Assembly (NCBI GenBank): GCA_029257805.1
Contig: JARIAR010000013.1
Location: 1-64,000 of the forward strand
Direction: 5' to 3'
DNA length: 64,000 nucleotides
From: Blautia sp.
Lineage (GTDB): Bacteria > Bacillota > Clostridia > Lachnospirales > Lachnospiraceae
In this document: piece by piece, positions 23,949-31,834 of the stretch
Position numbering within the stretch: the first letter of the stretch is position 1
Layout of the letters: each line of letters starts with the position of its first letter
The notes under the pieces: model-generated
Seen by the model: the letters and a program-made list of their open reading frames with translations, nothing else
The model's database searches: none
What the model was told of the DNA's origin: nothing
Position numbers and translations under genes: made by a program

Positions 23949-26717
23949 ATGAGTGAGACAACAGAGTTTCGTTTAGGGGATGTATTAAAGTATCTCCGGG
24001 GTGGTATTGTGGTAGTCCGGAGAGAAAAAAGCGGAAAATATATTCCGGAGTTTTTTTCGGATGATTTTCTTGAGATTGTGAAAATGAGTAAGGAAGAAGT
24101 ATGGGACATATGCAAAGAAGATATTATGGCAGGTGTTCATCCGGAGGACCGCAGTTACGTAGAGAAAAATTTATTGTTTTGTATTGAGAATAATAAAAGC
24201 CAATATGAATTACAGTATAGGATTTGCACAGGTGACAGAAAATATATCTGGATTAATACAATGAGTTCTTTAATCTGTGATGAAAATGGGATTTTTAGAA
24301 TATATATATCCTGCCATGATATCAGTATGGAAAAAGACAAACAGGAACGCTTGTTTTTTCAGTATAAAGAGCAGCTTTATAAGCAGTATATCCGATATGA
24401 TAAAAACATTCTGACTCTTGGACATTGCAACCTCTCTAAAGACAGAATGTTAGAGGTCGTAGATTATACAGATTCTAAGTTGCTTCGAAAATTTGGGTAT
24501 AAAAGAGAAAAATTTTTTGCAGGAATTGGAAGTTTTATCGTAAAAGAAGAGGAACGTCAGGAATTTTATAAAAAGTTTTCAAATGAAGGATTGTTTCAGG
24601 TTTTTCAGGAAGGCATTCATGAAATGGTTTTTTCATGTTTTGTAAAACTTTCGGAAGCAGATCAGGGCAGATATGTAAAAGTAAAGGTAAATATGATAGA
24701 AGCTCCTGTTACAGGAGATATTATGGGGATTCTTACCATATTGGATATTACAGATGATATTATTCAGGATAAGATTTTTAAACAGTTATCTGCAATTAAT
24801 TATGAAGCTGTAATTGATACAGATTTTGAAAAGGATACATTTCGTGTTTTAAAAAGAAAAAACATAAATGGAGAAAATTCTGGTTCCCGCATAAAAAAAG
24901 TAGCAGAATTTTTAAATCAGCATATTATTCAAAAAGACAGAAAACGTGTGGCAGAATTATTGGATACAGAGTATATTCTAAGGCGGCTTGCAAAAGAAAA
25001 CATGTATTCTTTTTCCTATGAAGAGGTTGGGGAAAATGGCTTGTTAATGACAAAGAAAATCACAATTTTCGCAGTAGATCTTCATTTGAAACGTATAGCT
25101 TTTGCCATAACGGATATTACGGAATCTATCCGGGAACAAAGAGCCCTGTTAAATACAGTGGCCTATACCTTTGAGACTGTGTGTTTTATAGATACAAAAA
25201 CCAAGGGAATGACAGCCTATACAAGAGATATTATTTTACAAAATAGAGTTCCTTATTTTTTTGAAAATTGTGAAAGAGAAATTTTTCATAAAGTGCTATA
25301 TCTGGAAGGCTATGAGATTCAGACGAATCTGGAAATACTGGAACAATTTTGTTTGAAACATATGATTGAAAACCTGGAAAATAGTCCAAATGGGTATGCC
25401 CGTGTAATCCATTATAAAAAAGAAGATACAATGGTAAGTAAAAAAATCAGTGTTTTATGGGGCAATGACATACATGATCAGATCTGTATTGTAAGAGCTG
25501 ATATTACAAAAATCATAACAAAAGAGAGAAGAGTCAAAGAGGAATTAGAAGAAGCATTAAAACAAGCTGAAAAAGCGGACAAGGCGAAAAGTCAGTTCTT
25601 ATCTTCTATGAGTCATGATATACGAACGCCTTTGAATGCGATTATGGGTCTTACTACGCTTGCATTACAAAATAAAGAGAACTGTAGAAAAATGGAAGAA
25701 TGCCTTAAGAAAATAAATGTATCTTCCAGTCATCTTCTTAGTTTGATCAATGATATTCTTGATATGAGTCAGTTAAAAAATTCGGATATTCATTTAAATT
25801 GTGACTGTGTATCCATGAATACGATCATAGATCAGATTATAGATATCGTACAACCTCAGGCAGAGGAAGCAAATCTGGAGTTTTGTGTACATCGTGAAAA
25901 TCTGACGACAGTTGGAATTTTGGGTGATGCACTGCGTATAAAACAGATTTTGATCAATCTGTTAAATAATTCCATTAAATTTACACCTGAAGGAGGACGG
26001 GTAGACTTTTTGGTAAAGGAAATAAAGGCGAAAAGGAAAGATCATGCAAAGTATTTTTTTAAGGTAAAAGATACAGGAATAGGAATTGAGGAGAAGTTTA
26101 AGGATCAGCTCTTTGAACCTTTTGCCAGAAGTGAGAGAACAAGCAGGGTGACAGGTACCGGGCTTGGACTTAGCATTGTGAAAAAACTGGTTGAATTAAT
26201 GGATGGAAAGATTCAGGTGGAAAGTGAACTTTACAGGGGAACCAGTTTTTCTGTTGAACTGGAATTTAAAAAAGAAGAGAAACATACGTCAGATAGTACA
26301 GAGAATTTTATGAAAGAACAAGAGGGATTGAACGGTCTTCATTTCTTAATTGTAGAAGATAATATGATTAATTATGAAATCCTGGGAGAACTGTTGGAAA
26401 TGCAGGGAGCATCTTTTACTGTAAAATGTGACGGACAGCAGGCAGTGGAGGAGTTTGCACGATCAGAAAAAGGGGAGTATGATGCAATTTTAATGGATAT
26501 TCAGATGCCTGTAATGAATGGATGTGAAGCAGCAAAGAAAATCAGAAGTCTGAATCATCCAGATGCCTTAACCATTCCTATTTTGGCCATGTCCGCAAAT
26601 GCTTTTAAGGAAGATGTGAATTATTCCCTTGCCCATGGGATGAATGGTCATATTCCAAAGCCTATTGATATGAAAATTTTAGCAGATAAAATTTTAGATT
26701 CTATTCATAACAAATAA
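23949..26717 (+). CDS. Cytoplasmic PAS-containing hybrid histidine kinase
   Basis: A 922-residue protein without membrane helices. PAS-like sensor regions fill residues 1-530, and a PAS/PAC pattern is visible at 40-135 (YELQYRICTGDRKYIWINT). A short coiled coil leads to the kinase: phospho-acceptor H556 in MSHDIRTPLNAIMG, N-box NLLNNSIKFTPEGG, G1 DTGIGIEE and G2 GTGLGLSIVKKL. A C-terminal receiver (about 800-920) has D850 in LMDIQMPVMNG. With the Hpt protein and HD-GYP regulator just upstream it completes a phosphorelay. The signal is not known. The last gene of the operon, it meets the pilT gene tail to tail. Confidence 0.92.
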   Translation: MSETTEFRLGDVLKYLRGGIVVVRREKSGKYIPEFFSDDFLEIVKMSKEEVWDICKEDIMAGVHPEDRSYVEKNLLFCIENNKSQYELQYRICTGDRKYIWINTMSSLICDENGIFRIYISCHDISMEKDKQERLFFQYKEQLYKQYIRYDKNILTLGHCNLSKDRMLEVVDYTDSKLLRKFGYKREKFFAGIGSFIVKEEERQEFYKKFSNEGLFQVFQEGIHEMVFSCFVKLSEADQGRYVKVKVNMIEAPVTGDIMGILTILDITDDIIQDKIFKQLSAINYEAVIDTDFEKDTFRVLKRKNINGENSGSRIKKVAEFLNQHIIQKDRKRVAELLDTEYILRRLAKENMYSFSYEEVGENGLLMTKKITIFAVDLHLKRIAFAITDITESIREQRALLNTVAYTFETVCFIDTKTKGMTAYTRDIILQNRVPYFFENCEREIFHKVLYLEGYEIQTNLEILEQFCLKHMIENLENSPNGYARVIHYKKEDTMVSKKISVLWGNDIHDQICIVRADITKIITKERRVKEELEEALKQAEKADKAKSQFLSSMSHDIRTPLNAIMGLTTLALQNKENCRKMEECLKKINVSSSHLLSLINDILDMSQLKNSDIHLNCDCVSMNTIIDQIIDIVQPQAEEANLEFCVHRENLTTVGILGDALRIKQILINLLNNSIKFTPEGGRVDFLVKEIKAKRKDHAKYFFKVKDTGIGIEEKFKDQLFEPFARSERTSRVTGTGLGLSIVKKLVELMDGKIQVESELYRGTSFSVELEFKKEEKHTSDSTENFMKEQEGLNGLHFLIVEDNMINYEILGELLEMQGASFTVKCDGQQAVEEFARSEKGEYDAILMDIQMPVMNGCEAAKKIRSLNHPDALTIPILAMSANAFKEDVNYSLAHGMNGHIPKPIDMKILADKILDSIHNK

Positions 26718-26724
26718 AAAATCA

Positions 26725-26774
26725 GCCGGTAATGGAAAGCTGGGATAACAGTTTTTCTTTACCGGCCTTATTTT
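26725..26774. terminator. Terminator between convergent kinase and pilT genes
   Basis: GCCGGTAA (26725-26732) pairs with TTACCGGC (26759-26766), followed by a T-rich run on the plus strand. A-rich sequence on the other side (AAATAAAAAA) gives T on the minus strand, so it can serve both genes. Confidence 0.75.
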
Positions 26775-26779
26775 TTTGA

Positions 26780-27841
26780 TCAAAGCAGTTTTCTTTTTAA
26801 CATTTCAGGGTTAGAAGCATAGGAAAGAGCTTCTTCTTTTGAAATTTTTCCGCTTTGAAAAAGTCTTTGGAGATACGCATCCATGGAGAAAAGTGTATCA
26901 TTGGAAGAAGAATAGATCAAAGCGTCAATTTGATGAATTTTGTTTTCACGGATCATATTCTTGATGGCAGGTGTTACCGTCATTAATTCAAATGCCGGAA
27001 CAACAGAGGAATTGTCTGTTGCAGGAATCAACTGCTGTGACACTACAGCCTGCAGTACAGAGGATAGCTGTACGGCAATCTGATGTTGCTGATTAGGCGG
27101 GAAGACATCTATGATACGGTCAATGGTGTTTGCTGCACCGGAAGTATGCAGGGTGGATAATACAAGATGACCTGTTTCGGCTGCTGTCATTGCAATGGAC
27201 ATTGTCTCAAAATCCCGCATTTCTCCTAATAAAATTACATCAGGACTTTGGCGAAGAGATGCACGCAGTGCGGTGATATAACTTTCTGTATCGGAATTAA
27301 TCTCCCTCTGACTTACAATGCTTTTTTTGTGTCTATGGAGAAATTCCAGAGGATCTTCCAAGGTAATAATGTGTTTTTCATAGTTTTTATTCATTTCATC
27401 AATCATGCAGGCAAGCGTTGTGGATTTTCCGCTGCCGGCAGGTCCTGTAACAAGAACAAGGCCTTTTTTTAAGCGGCTTAATTGCATGATCTGATCTGGA
27501 ATGCCCAGACATTCCGGATCTGGAAGATTAAAAGTTATGATACGGATAACAGCGGCAAAGGAGCCACGTTGGAGATAGGCGCTGACACGAAAACGGGAAA
27601 GTCCTTTTATAGCAAAGGAAAAGTCATCATCCCCAACAGTTACCAGTTTTTCAAAATCCCGTTCTTTTGCAAGATGGTAAATTTCTTTAATAAGATCCTC
27701 TGTTTCAGGGGGCATTAAGGGTTGGTCATTAAATACATGGATCGTATCCCCTTTTTTGTAAGAAAGAGGTCTTCCGGCAATAATAAATAAATCGGAAGCC
27801 CCGGTTTTTGTCATTGCTGTTAAAAATTCGATTGCATTCAT
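26780..27841 (-). CDS. pilT: PilT-type twitching motility ATPase
   Basis: A 353-residue secretion ATPase. It has the N-terminal PAS-like part (ASDLFIIAGRPLSYKKGD), Walker A GPAGSGKS at 133-140, Asp box ITLEDPLEFLH, Walker B VILLGEMRD and His box TGHLVLSTLHTSGA. A variant of the PilT-specific AIRNLIRE motif is present (AIKNMIRENKIHQ). Length and motifs point to PilT, the retraction ATPase, rather than the assembly ATPase PilB, which is larger. It is the last gene of the pilus-like operon and its ATG overlaps the stop of the preceding gene by 4 bases. Confidence 0.93.
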   Translation of the reverse strand: MNAIEFLTAMTKTGASDLFIIAGRPLSYKKGDTIHVFNDQPLMPPETEDLIKEIYHLAKERDFEKLVTVGDDDFSFAIKGLSRFRVSAYLQRGSFAAVIRIITFNLPDPECLGIPDQIMQLSRLKKGLVLVTGPAGSGKSTTLACMIDEMNKNYEKHIITLEDPLEFLHRHKKSIVSQREINSDTESYITALRASLRQSPDVILLGEMRDFETMSIAMTAAETGHLVLSTLHTSGAANTIDRIIDVFPPNQQHQIAVQLSSVLQAVVSQQLIPATDNSSVVPAFELMTVTPAIKNMIRENKIHQIDALIYSSSNDTLFSMDAYLQRLFQSGKISKEEALSYASNPEMLKRKLL

Positions 27842-28335
27842 GATAAGTCCTCCAATGTATCTTTTAGCAGTGGAAGAGGGCGGTCCTCTTTCCAGTTATA
27901 ATCTGAATTTATATTCCAGGAAGTAATGGTATAGTGTGTCCCGTTTTTTAAAGGGGAGAAGGATAAAGTAAGAGAAACATTTAAGTGTTGCTGTTCATTG
28001 CTGTATACTTTATATGTCAGATGGTTTTTATCTGAAAAAGAAACAGAATCGATCTGTTTTAAATCGTCTTGTATATTTTGATAAAAAGTATCAGGGTCTG
28101 AAACACTTAGATTCCTGTTTATGGATTGAATAACCTGAAGTAAAATATCATTTGCTGCATTTTCAGCGTGATGATAGGACGTTATATGATCTGCGTATTT
28201 CCGGCTTAGTTTCCTATTGGCATTTGCACTTACAAAGGAAAGAACAGAAAATATCAGCATGCATAAAAGAACAAAAATCAGCACCATGGAAGTGACGCCT
28301 GTACTGATGATCATATGTTTGGATTTTTGCTTCAT
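27838..28335 (-). CDS. Membrane protein of the pilus operon (PilX-like position)
   Basis: A 165-residue protein with one N-terminal helix (about 12-36, TSMVLIFVLLCMLIFSVLSF) preceded by a basic stretch. It has no Glu at +5, so it is not a clear prepilin. The soluble part is polar with a Tyr/Asn-rich end. It is coupled by a 4-base overlap to pilT. The position and topology fit a minor pilin or pilus-assembly membrane protein (PilX-like), but no family can be named with certainty. Confidence 0.65.
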   Translation of the reverse strand: MKQKSKHMIISTGVTSMVLIFVLLCMLIFSVLSFVSANANRKLSRKYADHITSYHHAENAANDILLQVIQSINRNLSVSDPDTFYQNIQDDLKQIDSVSFSDKNHLTYKVYSNEQQHLNVSLTLSFSPLKNGTHYTITSWNINSDYNWKEDRPLPLLKDTLEDLS

Positions 28336-28356
28336 TTTAAAAAGTGCCCTTTCATT

Positions 28357-28803
28357 TTATACAGTAGGTTCCGGTATAGAAGGAACCGGATAATGTAAAT
28401 TTAGTTCATAAAGTACTTCTTCAGGATAGTTAGAAGTCATCCAGATATGAGCGCTACGTTTCAGGGAAGAGTCCTGGGAAGTGAAATGCAGAGTATATTT
28501 TCTCTCTTTTTCATTACACAATTCATAGGAGGAATCATAAAAGATCAAGATCTCGTTTCCTTTTTTTTCGGCACAGGGAAATAATTTCTGTATCGACAAA
28601 AGATCTGCATCAGAATATTGCAGCACAGAAGCAGTCTCAGAAACTTTTGAAGATGCAAAACTTAAATCCTGTGCATTTTTATTTATCTGATGGGCTTTTA
28701 TAAAAATCTGAACACAGATGCTGCTTCCCAAAGCAAAAAACAGAATTGCAAAAAGTAATTCCATTAAAAATAAACTGGATTTGTGATGAGTAAAATGATT
28801 CAT
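28357..28803 (-). CDS. Minor pseudopilin-like protein
   Basis: A 148-residue protein with a short basic leader (NHFTHHKS), then SLFLMELLFAILFFALGSS. The Glu five residues after the likely cleavage site and the following hydrophobic helix are the type III (prepilin) signal pattern. The rest is a soluble domain with two cysteines (in PCAEKK and ELCNEKE). It should be processed by a prepilin peptidase, which is not encoded in this window. The leader departs from the usual G-F/M-T-L-x-E, so processing is not certain. Confidence 0.65.
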   Translation of the reverse strand: MNHFTHHKSSLFLMELLFAILFFALGSSICVQIFIKAHQINKNAQDLSFASSKVSETASVLQYSDADLLSIQKLFPCAEKKGNEILIFYDSSYELCNEKERKYTLHFTSQDSSLKRSAHIWMTSNYPEEVLYELNLHYPVPSIPEPTV

Positions 28804-28837
28804 AAAGATCCCTTTCTTGATAATTAAAGCAGTCTGA

Positions 28838-29311
28838 TTAAGATATGGAGCTTCTTTGATGAAGAAGAATACTCATGGTTTTTCCATTATGATCAGAAGC
28901 GGAGCATTCTAAAAAACCATTCTCTCTATCTTTTATGGAAAAATCCTGCACTTCTATAATTTTATTTCCCATATTTTTGGTAACGTCTGTTCCTTCTTTT
29001 ACAGATAATTCGTATAATCCGTCATCTTCTGGATAAATGTAAGTTAAATAAGTCTCATCATTTATGGTATCTTTCATAATAAGGGCAGTTTCTCCCTGAA
29101 TTTCGGATAATAAAACACCTCCAGCGGTATCATGCTGTTTGAGTTTTTCTGTCACATAGGCAAGAGCAGTCCGGGTAGAATGGGTATCCTGCATCTGTGC
29201 TACCGTTTCCTGATAAACTTTGATTCCAATTATCACTACCATGGAGGAGCATATGGTAAATATACAAAATAAAGAAAAGGTAAACAGAACATCAATACTA
29301 TGTTTTTTCAT
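28838..29311 (-). CDS. DUF4860-type pilus-operon membrane protein
   Basis: A 157-residue protein with one N-terminal helix (about 9-29) after a short basic leader (MKKHSIDVLF). A predicted coiled segment (YQETVAQMQDTHSTRTALAY) and a beta-rich C-terminal domain follow (TYLTYIYPEDDGLYELSV). This layout matches DUF4860 proteins, regularly found among GspF and pilin genes in Clostridia. It is likely a minor pilin-like component. Its ATG overlaps the stop of the upstream gene by 4 bases. Confidence 0.7.
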   Translation of the reverse strand: MKKHSIDVLFTFSLFCIFTICSSMVVIIGIKVYQETVAQMQDTHSTRTALAYVTEKLKQHDTAGGVLLSEIQGETALIMKDTINDETYLTYIYPEDDGLYELSVKEGTDVTKNMGNKIIEVQDFSIKDRENGFLECSASDHNGKTMSILLHQRSSIS

Positions 29312-29655
29312 AATCCGCCTCCCTTATATTCAGTTCTGGGAATTACCATAATGTTTGGCAGCATATTAGAACCGGTGGCTTCATAAGATATGAAATATTT
29401 GTCTTTATCATAATGAAGGCCATAGTGATCTTCCAGGTATTGCAGCTGATCCGGATAGAATCCTTCCAGAGCGTAGCAGGAAATCGTGCTTTGTAATACA
29501 GATGTTTTCAAACTTTCCAGTTTTTGTTCCTGTGCAGCGTCAGATACGGAGGACAGGGAGTATAAGAAGCAGAAAGATACAATCAGGCAAAAAACAAAAG
29601 GAAATAATTTGGATATCATGTCTGTGTTTTTTCTTGAGGTTGTAAAGCGGTTCAT
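29308..29655 (-). CDS. Small membrane protein of the pilus operon
   Basis: A 115-residue protein starting at 29655 behind TAGGAG. It has an N-terminal helix at about 18-35 (FPFVFCLIVSFCFLYSLS), a helical segment, and a C-terminal domain with CYALEGFYPDQLQYLEDHYG, a motif of competence/type II pseudopilin-like proteins (the residues after the helix in ComGC or GspG relatives often read YPxxLxxL). It lacks a clear prepilin cleavage motif. It is probably another pilin-like subunit. The next gene starts with a 4-base overlap. Confidence 0.65.
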   Translation of the reverse strand: MNRFTTSRKNTDMISKLFPFVFCLIVSFCFLYSLSSVSDAAQEQKLESLKTSVLQSTISCYALEGFYPDQLQYLEDHYGLHYDKDKYFISYEATGSNMLPNIMVIPRTEYKGGGL

Positions 29656-29668
29656 AATTGTACTCCTA

Positions 29669-30724
29669 TTAACCAATATTGGATATAATGCTTAAAAGAG
29701 GAAGCATGACAGAAAGAAGGATCATGCCTACAATAATACATAAAACAGCGATTAAGGTAGGCTCAATATTTGATATAAAACGATCAAGCTGTTCTTCTAC
29801 ATCTTCGTTGCACTGAATTGCTATTTCTTTCATAACGGAGTCTATGGAGCCTGTTTTAAAACCGATATGAATAAGGCGCAGATACACTCCGGAGAAAAGT
29901 TCACTGTCTTTTAAGGCCGTCAGAAAATCATTCCCTTCTGTAATTTCTTTTTGCAGTAACTGTATTTTTGCGGAAATTTCCTTATTTTCTACAAGTTCAG
30001 ATATCATGGAAAGACTTTCTTCAATATCAAATCCACTGGAAAGAGATAAATACATTCCACTGGCAAAACGGGAAAGGGCAATTTTTTTCAGGATATGACG
30101 GGGCAACAGTTTAGAAAATCTTTGTCTGTGCCATAAAAAATAAAAAAGGATGATTCCGAGTAAAAATACAGAAATTACAACGGCAATGCTGTATTTTTCA
30201 AATAAAGTTCCAAGTTCTAAAATCTTTCCGGGAAGTCCGGATGGAATGCCGCCGAGCTGATCAAATACCTGATGAAATATGGGAAGAACTTTTATAACAA
30301 GTATTAAAAGAACGATACCCATCATACCCATCATAAACAGAGGGTAAGTGACGGCATTTTTTATATTTTTCCACAGAGATTCTTCATGCTGGTAATATTC
30401 TCCAAGACTATTTGTAACATCATCAAGATGTCCTGTCTGCTCTCCTAAGGCAGTCATTTGAAAAGCGTAATCGGGGAAACAGGAAGACGCTTTAAGAGCC
30501 TGGGACAGACTTCCTGTATATTCTGCTTCCTGAAGAATGGCGGACAGGATTTCCTGCCCCTCTTTTGAAGGCGTATCTTCTAACATTAAGGTGATTCCTT
30601 CTGTATAAGAAATGCCGGAGCGGAGAATCAGCGTAAGTTGATTGAAGAATGTGGAAAGTTCCATGTTTGATAGTTGTTTCATAATGACAGGGTCCTTTTC
30701 TTTAAAATTTTGGGAAGGCGGCAT
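29669..30724 (-). CDS. Type IV pilus/type II secretion inner-membrane platform protein (PilC/GspF)
   Basis: A 351-residue protein with the tandem T2SSF fold. Domain 1 is about 20-140 (FFNQLTLILRSGISYTEGI, GEQTGHLDDVTNSLGEYY) and domain 2 about 220-335 (FASGMYLSLSSGFDIEESL, GFKTGSIDSVMKEIA). Membrane helices lie near 145-170, 190-215 and 320-345. It is the platform that couples the cytoplasmic ATPase to pilin assembly. Two starts are possible, Met 30724 (AAGG upstream) and Met 30682 (AAAAGGA upstream). The second fits the usual family N-terminus MKQLSNMELSTFF better. Confidence 0.92.
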   Translation of the reverse strand: MPPSQNFKEKDPVIMKQLSNMELSTFFNQLTLILRSGISYTEGITLMLEDTPSKEGQEILSAILQEAEYTGSLSQALKASSCFPDYAFQMTALGEQTGHLDDVTNSLGEYYQHEESLWKNIKNAVTYPLFMMGMMGIVLLILVIKVLPIFHQVFDQLGGIPSGLPGKILELGTLFEKYSIAVVISVFLLGIILFYFLWHRQRFSKLLPRHILKKIALSRFASGMYLSLSSGFDIEESLSMISELVENKEISAKIQLLQKEITEGNDFLTALKDSELFSGVYLRLIHIGFKTGSIDSVMKEIAIQCNEDVEEQLDRFISNIEPTLIAVLCIIVGMILLSVMLPLLSIISNIG

Positions 30725-30727
30725 TTA

Positions 30728-31669
30728 TTACCTTGTGTATTGAAGGGAATAATTAGAACCGTCACCAATGTAGTTTAGTATTTGTTTGCTGTTATCATTG
30801 TTTGAGGCGAAAGTGGGATCCATACGTGTCCATGCATCACCGGTAAATTCAATTAGTTTATCTATCCATCCGATTTCTTTAATGTATACGCTGATCCAGG
30901 CGTGATAAACATCTCCGGCATATCCGATCTCCAGTTTGGTTGGAATGCTTTGTGAACGGAGCATAGCGGCGGTAAGAGCAGCATAATCAAAGCAAATACC
31001 GGATTTTGTTGTTAAAGTTGTATCTACATCCGGAAGATATCCTATGGAGACGGATTGTGCCTTTTGGCTGTCATAGTGAATGTTTTTAATAATGTAGTGG
31101 TAAATTTTTTTGACAGCATCCAGATCAGATACGGCATCTTTTACAATTTCTGAAGCTGTATGGACAGCCAGAGAGTCTGATGTAAAAGAAACATATTGGT
31201 TGGGATAGAGAAAAGGAAGAAATTCGCTGGCAAGAGAAACCTGGATGGTTTCCTTAAAAAGAACCGCATATTGACTTCCTGTGATGTTTTCATATCCCTG
31301 AATTGTATACGGTCCGTCTCCACTGGTAAGAGGGAGAGAGACGAATGTATCAGATGGATTAAAAAAATATTTGTAAGTGATATTATCGGTACCGGTAATC
31401 TGAACAGAAGCTTTTGAAGCATTTCCGTTATATTTTGCCATTATATAGCCCTGATCTGTGTGAGAGGTGTCTATAATGAGAGGATCACTTCCAATAATAG
31501 ACAGATTATCTGCTTTAGGAATCAGGACATTAGGGGTGCCGGAGCGGGCGGATAAATCACCTGTTCCAGAGTTTGAAGATCCAGAGCGGCTGCATCCGGA
31601 TATTGAAAAAAATAATATAAAAATCAGAACAACTGTAAATAGATATTTTAATATATATTTGGGTTTCAT
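30728..31669 (-). CDS. Transglutaminase-like lipoprotein heading the pilus operon
   Basis: A 313-residue lipoprotein. The signal peptide (MKPKYILKYLFTVVLIFILF) ends with lipobox ISGC. A Ser/Gly-rich linker and a beta domain follow. A transglutaminase/protease core at about 195-290 has Cys in KSGICFDYAALTAAMLRSQ, His in YHAWISVYI and Asp in RMDPTF, the complete triad. Such proteins act as cysteine peptidases or cross-linkers at the cell surface. The start at 31669 has GAGGAAT upstream, and a promoter with ideal spacing lies at 31702-31730. GspF follows after only 3 bases, so it belongs to the pilus operon. A role in pilus or matrix maturation is inference. Confidence 0.85.
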   Translation of the reverse strand: MKPKYILKYLFTVVLIFILFFSISGCSRSGSSNSGTGDLSARSGTPNVLIPKADNLSIIGSDPLIIDTSHTDQGYIMAKYNGNASKASVQITGTDNITYKYFFNPSDTFVSLPLTSGDGPYTIQGYENITGSQYAVLFKETIQVSLASEFLPFLYPNQYVSFTSDSLAVHTASEIVKDAVSDLDAVKKIYHYIIKNIHYDSQKAQSVSIGYLPDVDTTLTTKSGICFDYAALTAAMLRSQSIPTKLEIGYAGDVYHAWISVYIKEIGWIDKLIEFTGDAWTRMDPTFASNNDNSKQILNYIGDGSNYSLQYTR

Positions 31670-31701
31670 ATAGTATTCCTCAGATATAGTATTCCAAAAA
31701 C

Positions 31702-31730
31702 AGTATATCATTTTGAGAAAATCAGAACAA
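31702..31730 (-). promoter_or_regulatory. Promoter of the pilus-like operon
   Basis: Read on the minus strand: -35 TTGTTC (31725-31730), a 17-bp spacer and -10 TATACT (31702-31707). It stands about 33 bases before the start of the transglutaminase-like gene. Confidence 0.6.
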
Positions 31731-31746
31731 GAAGAACAGTAGATAA

Positions 31747-31775
31747 TTGACAAAAAAAGCAATTCGTTTTATGCT
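31747..31775 (+). promoter_or_regulatory. Promoter of the BTAD regulator gene
   Basis: TTGACA (31747-31752), a 17-bp spacer and TATGCT (31770-31775). It lies back to back with the pilus-operon promoter, only 16 bases apart, so binding at one could affect both. Confidence 0.65.
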
Positions 31776-31834
31776 GAATATACAAAAAAATAGTGCGAAA
31801 TGAACAAATGAAATGATCTTTCAGGAGGTACAAT

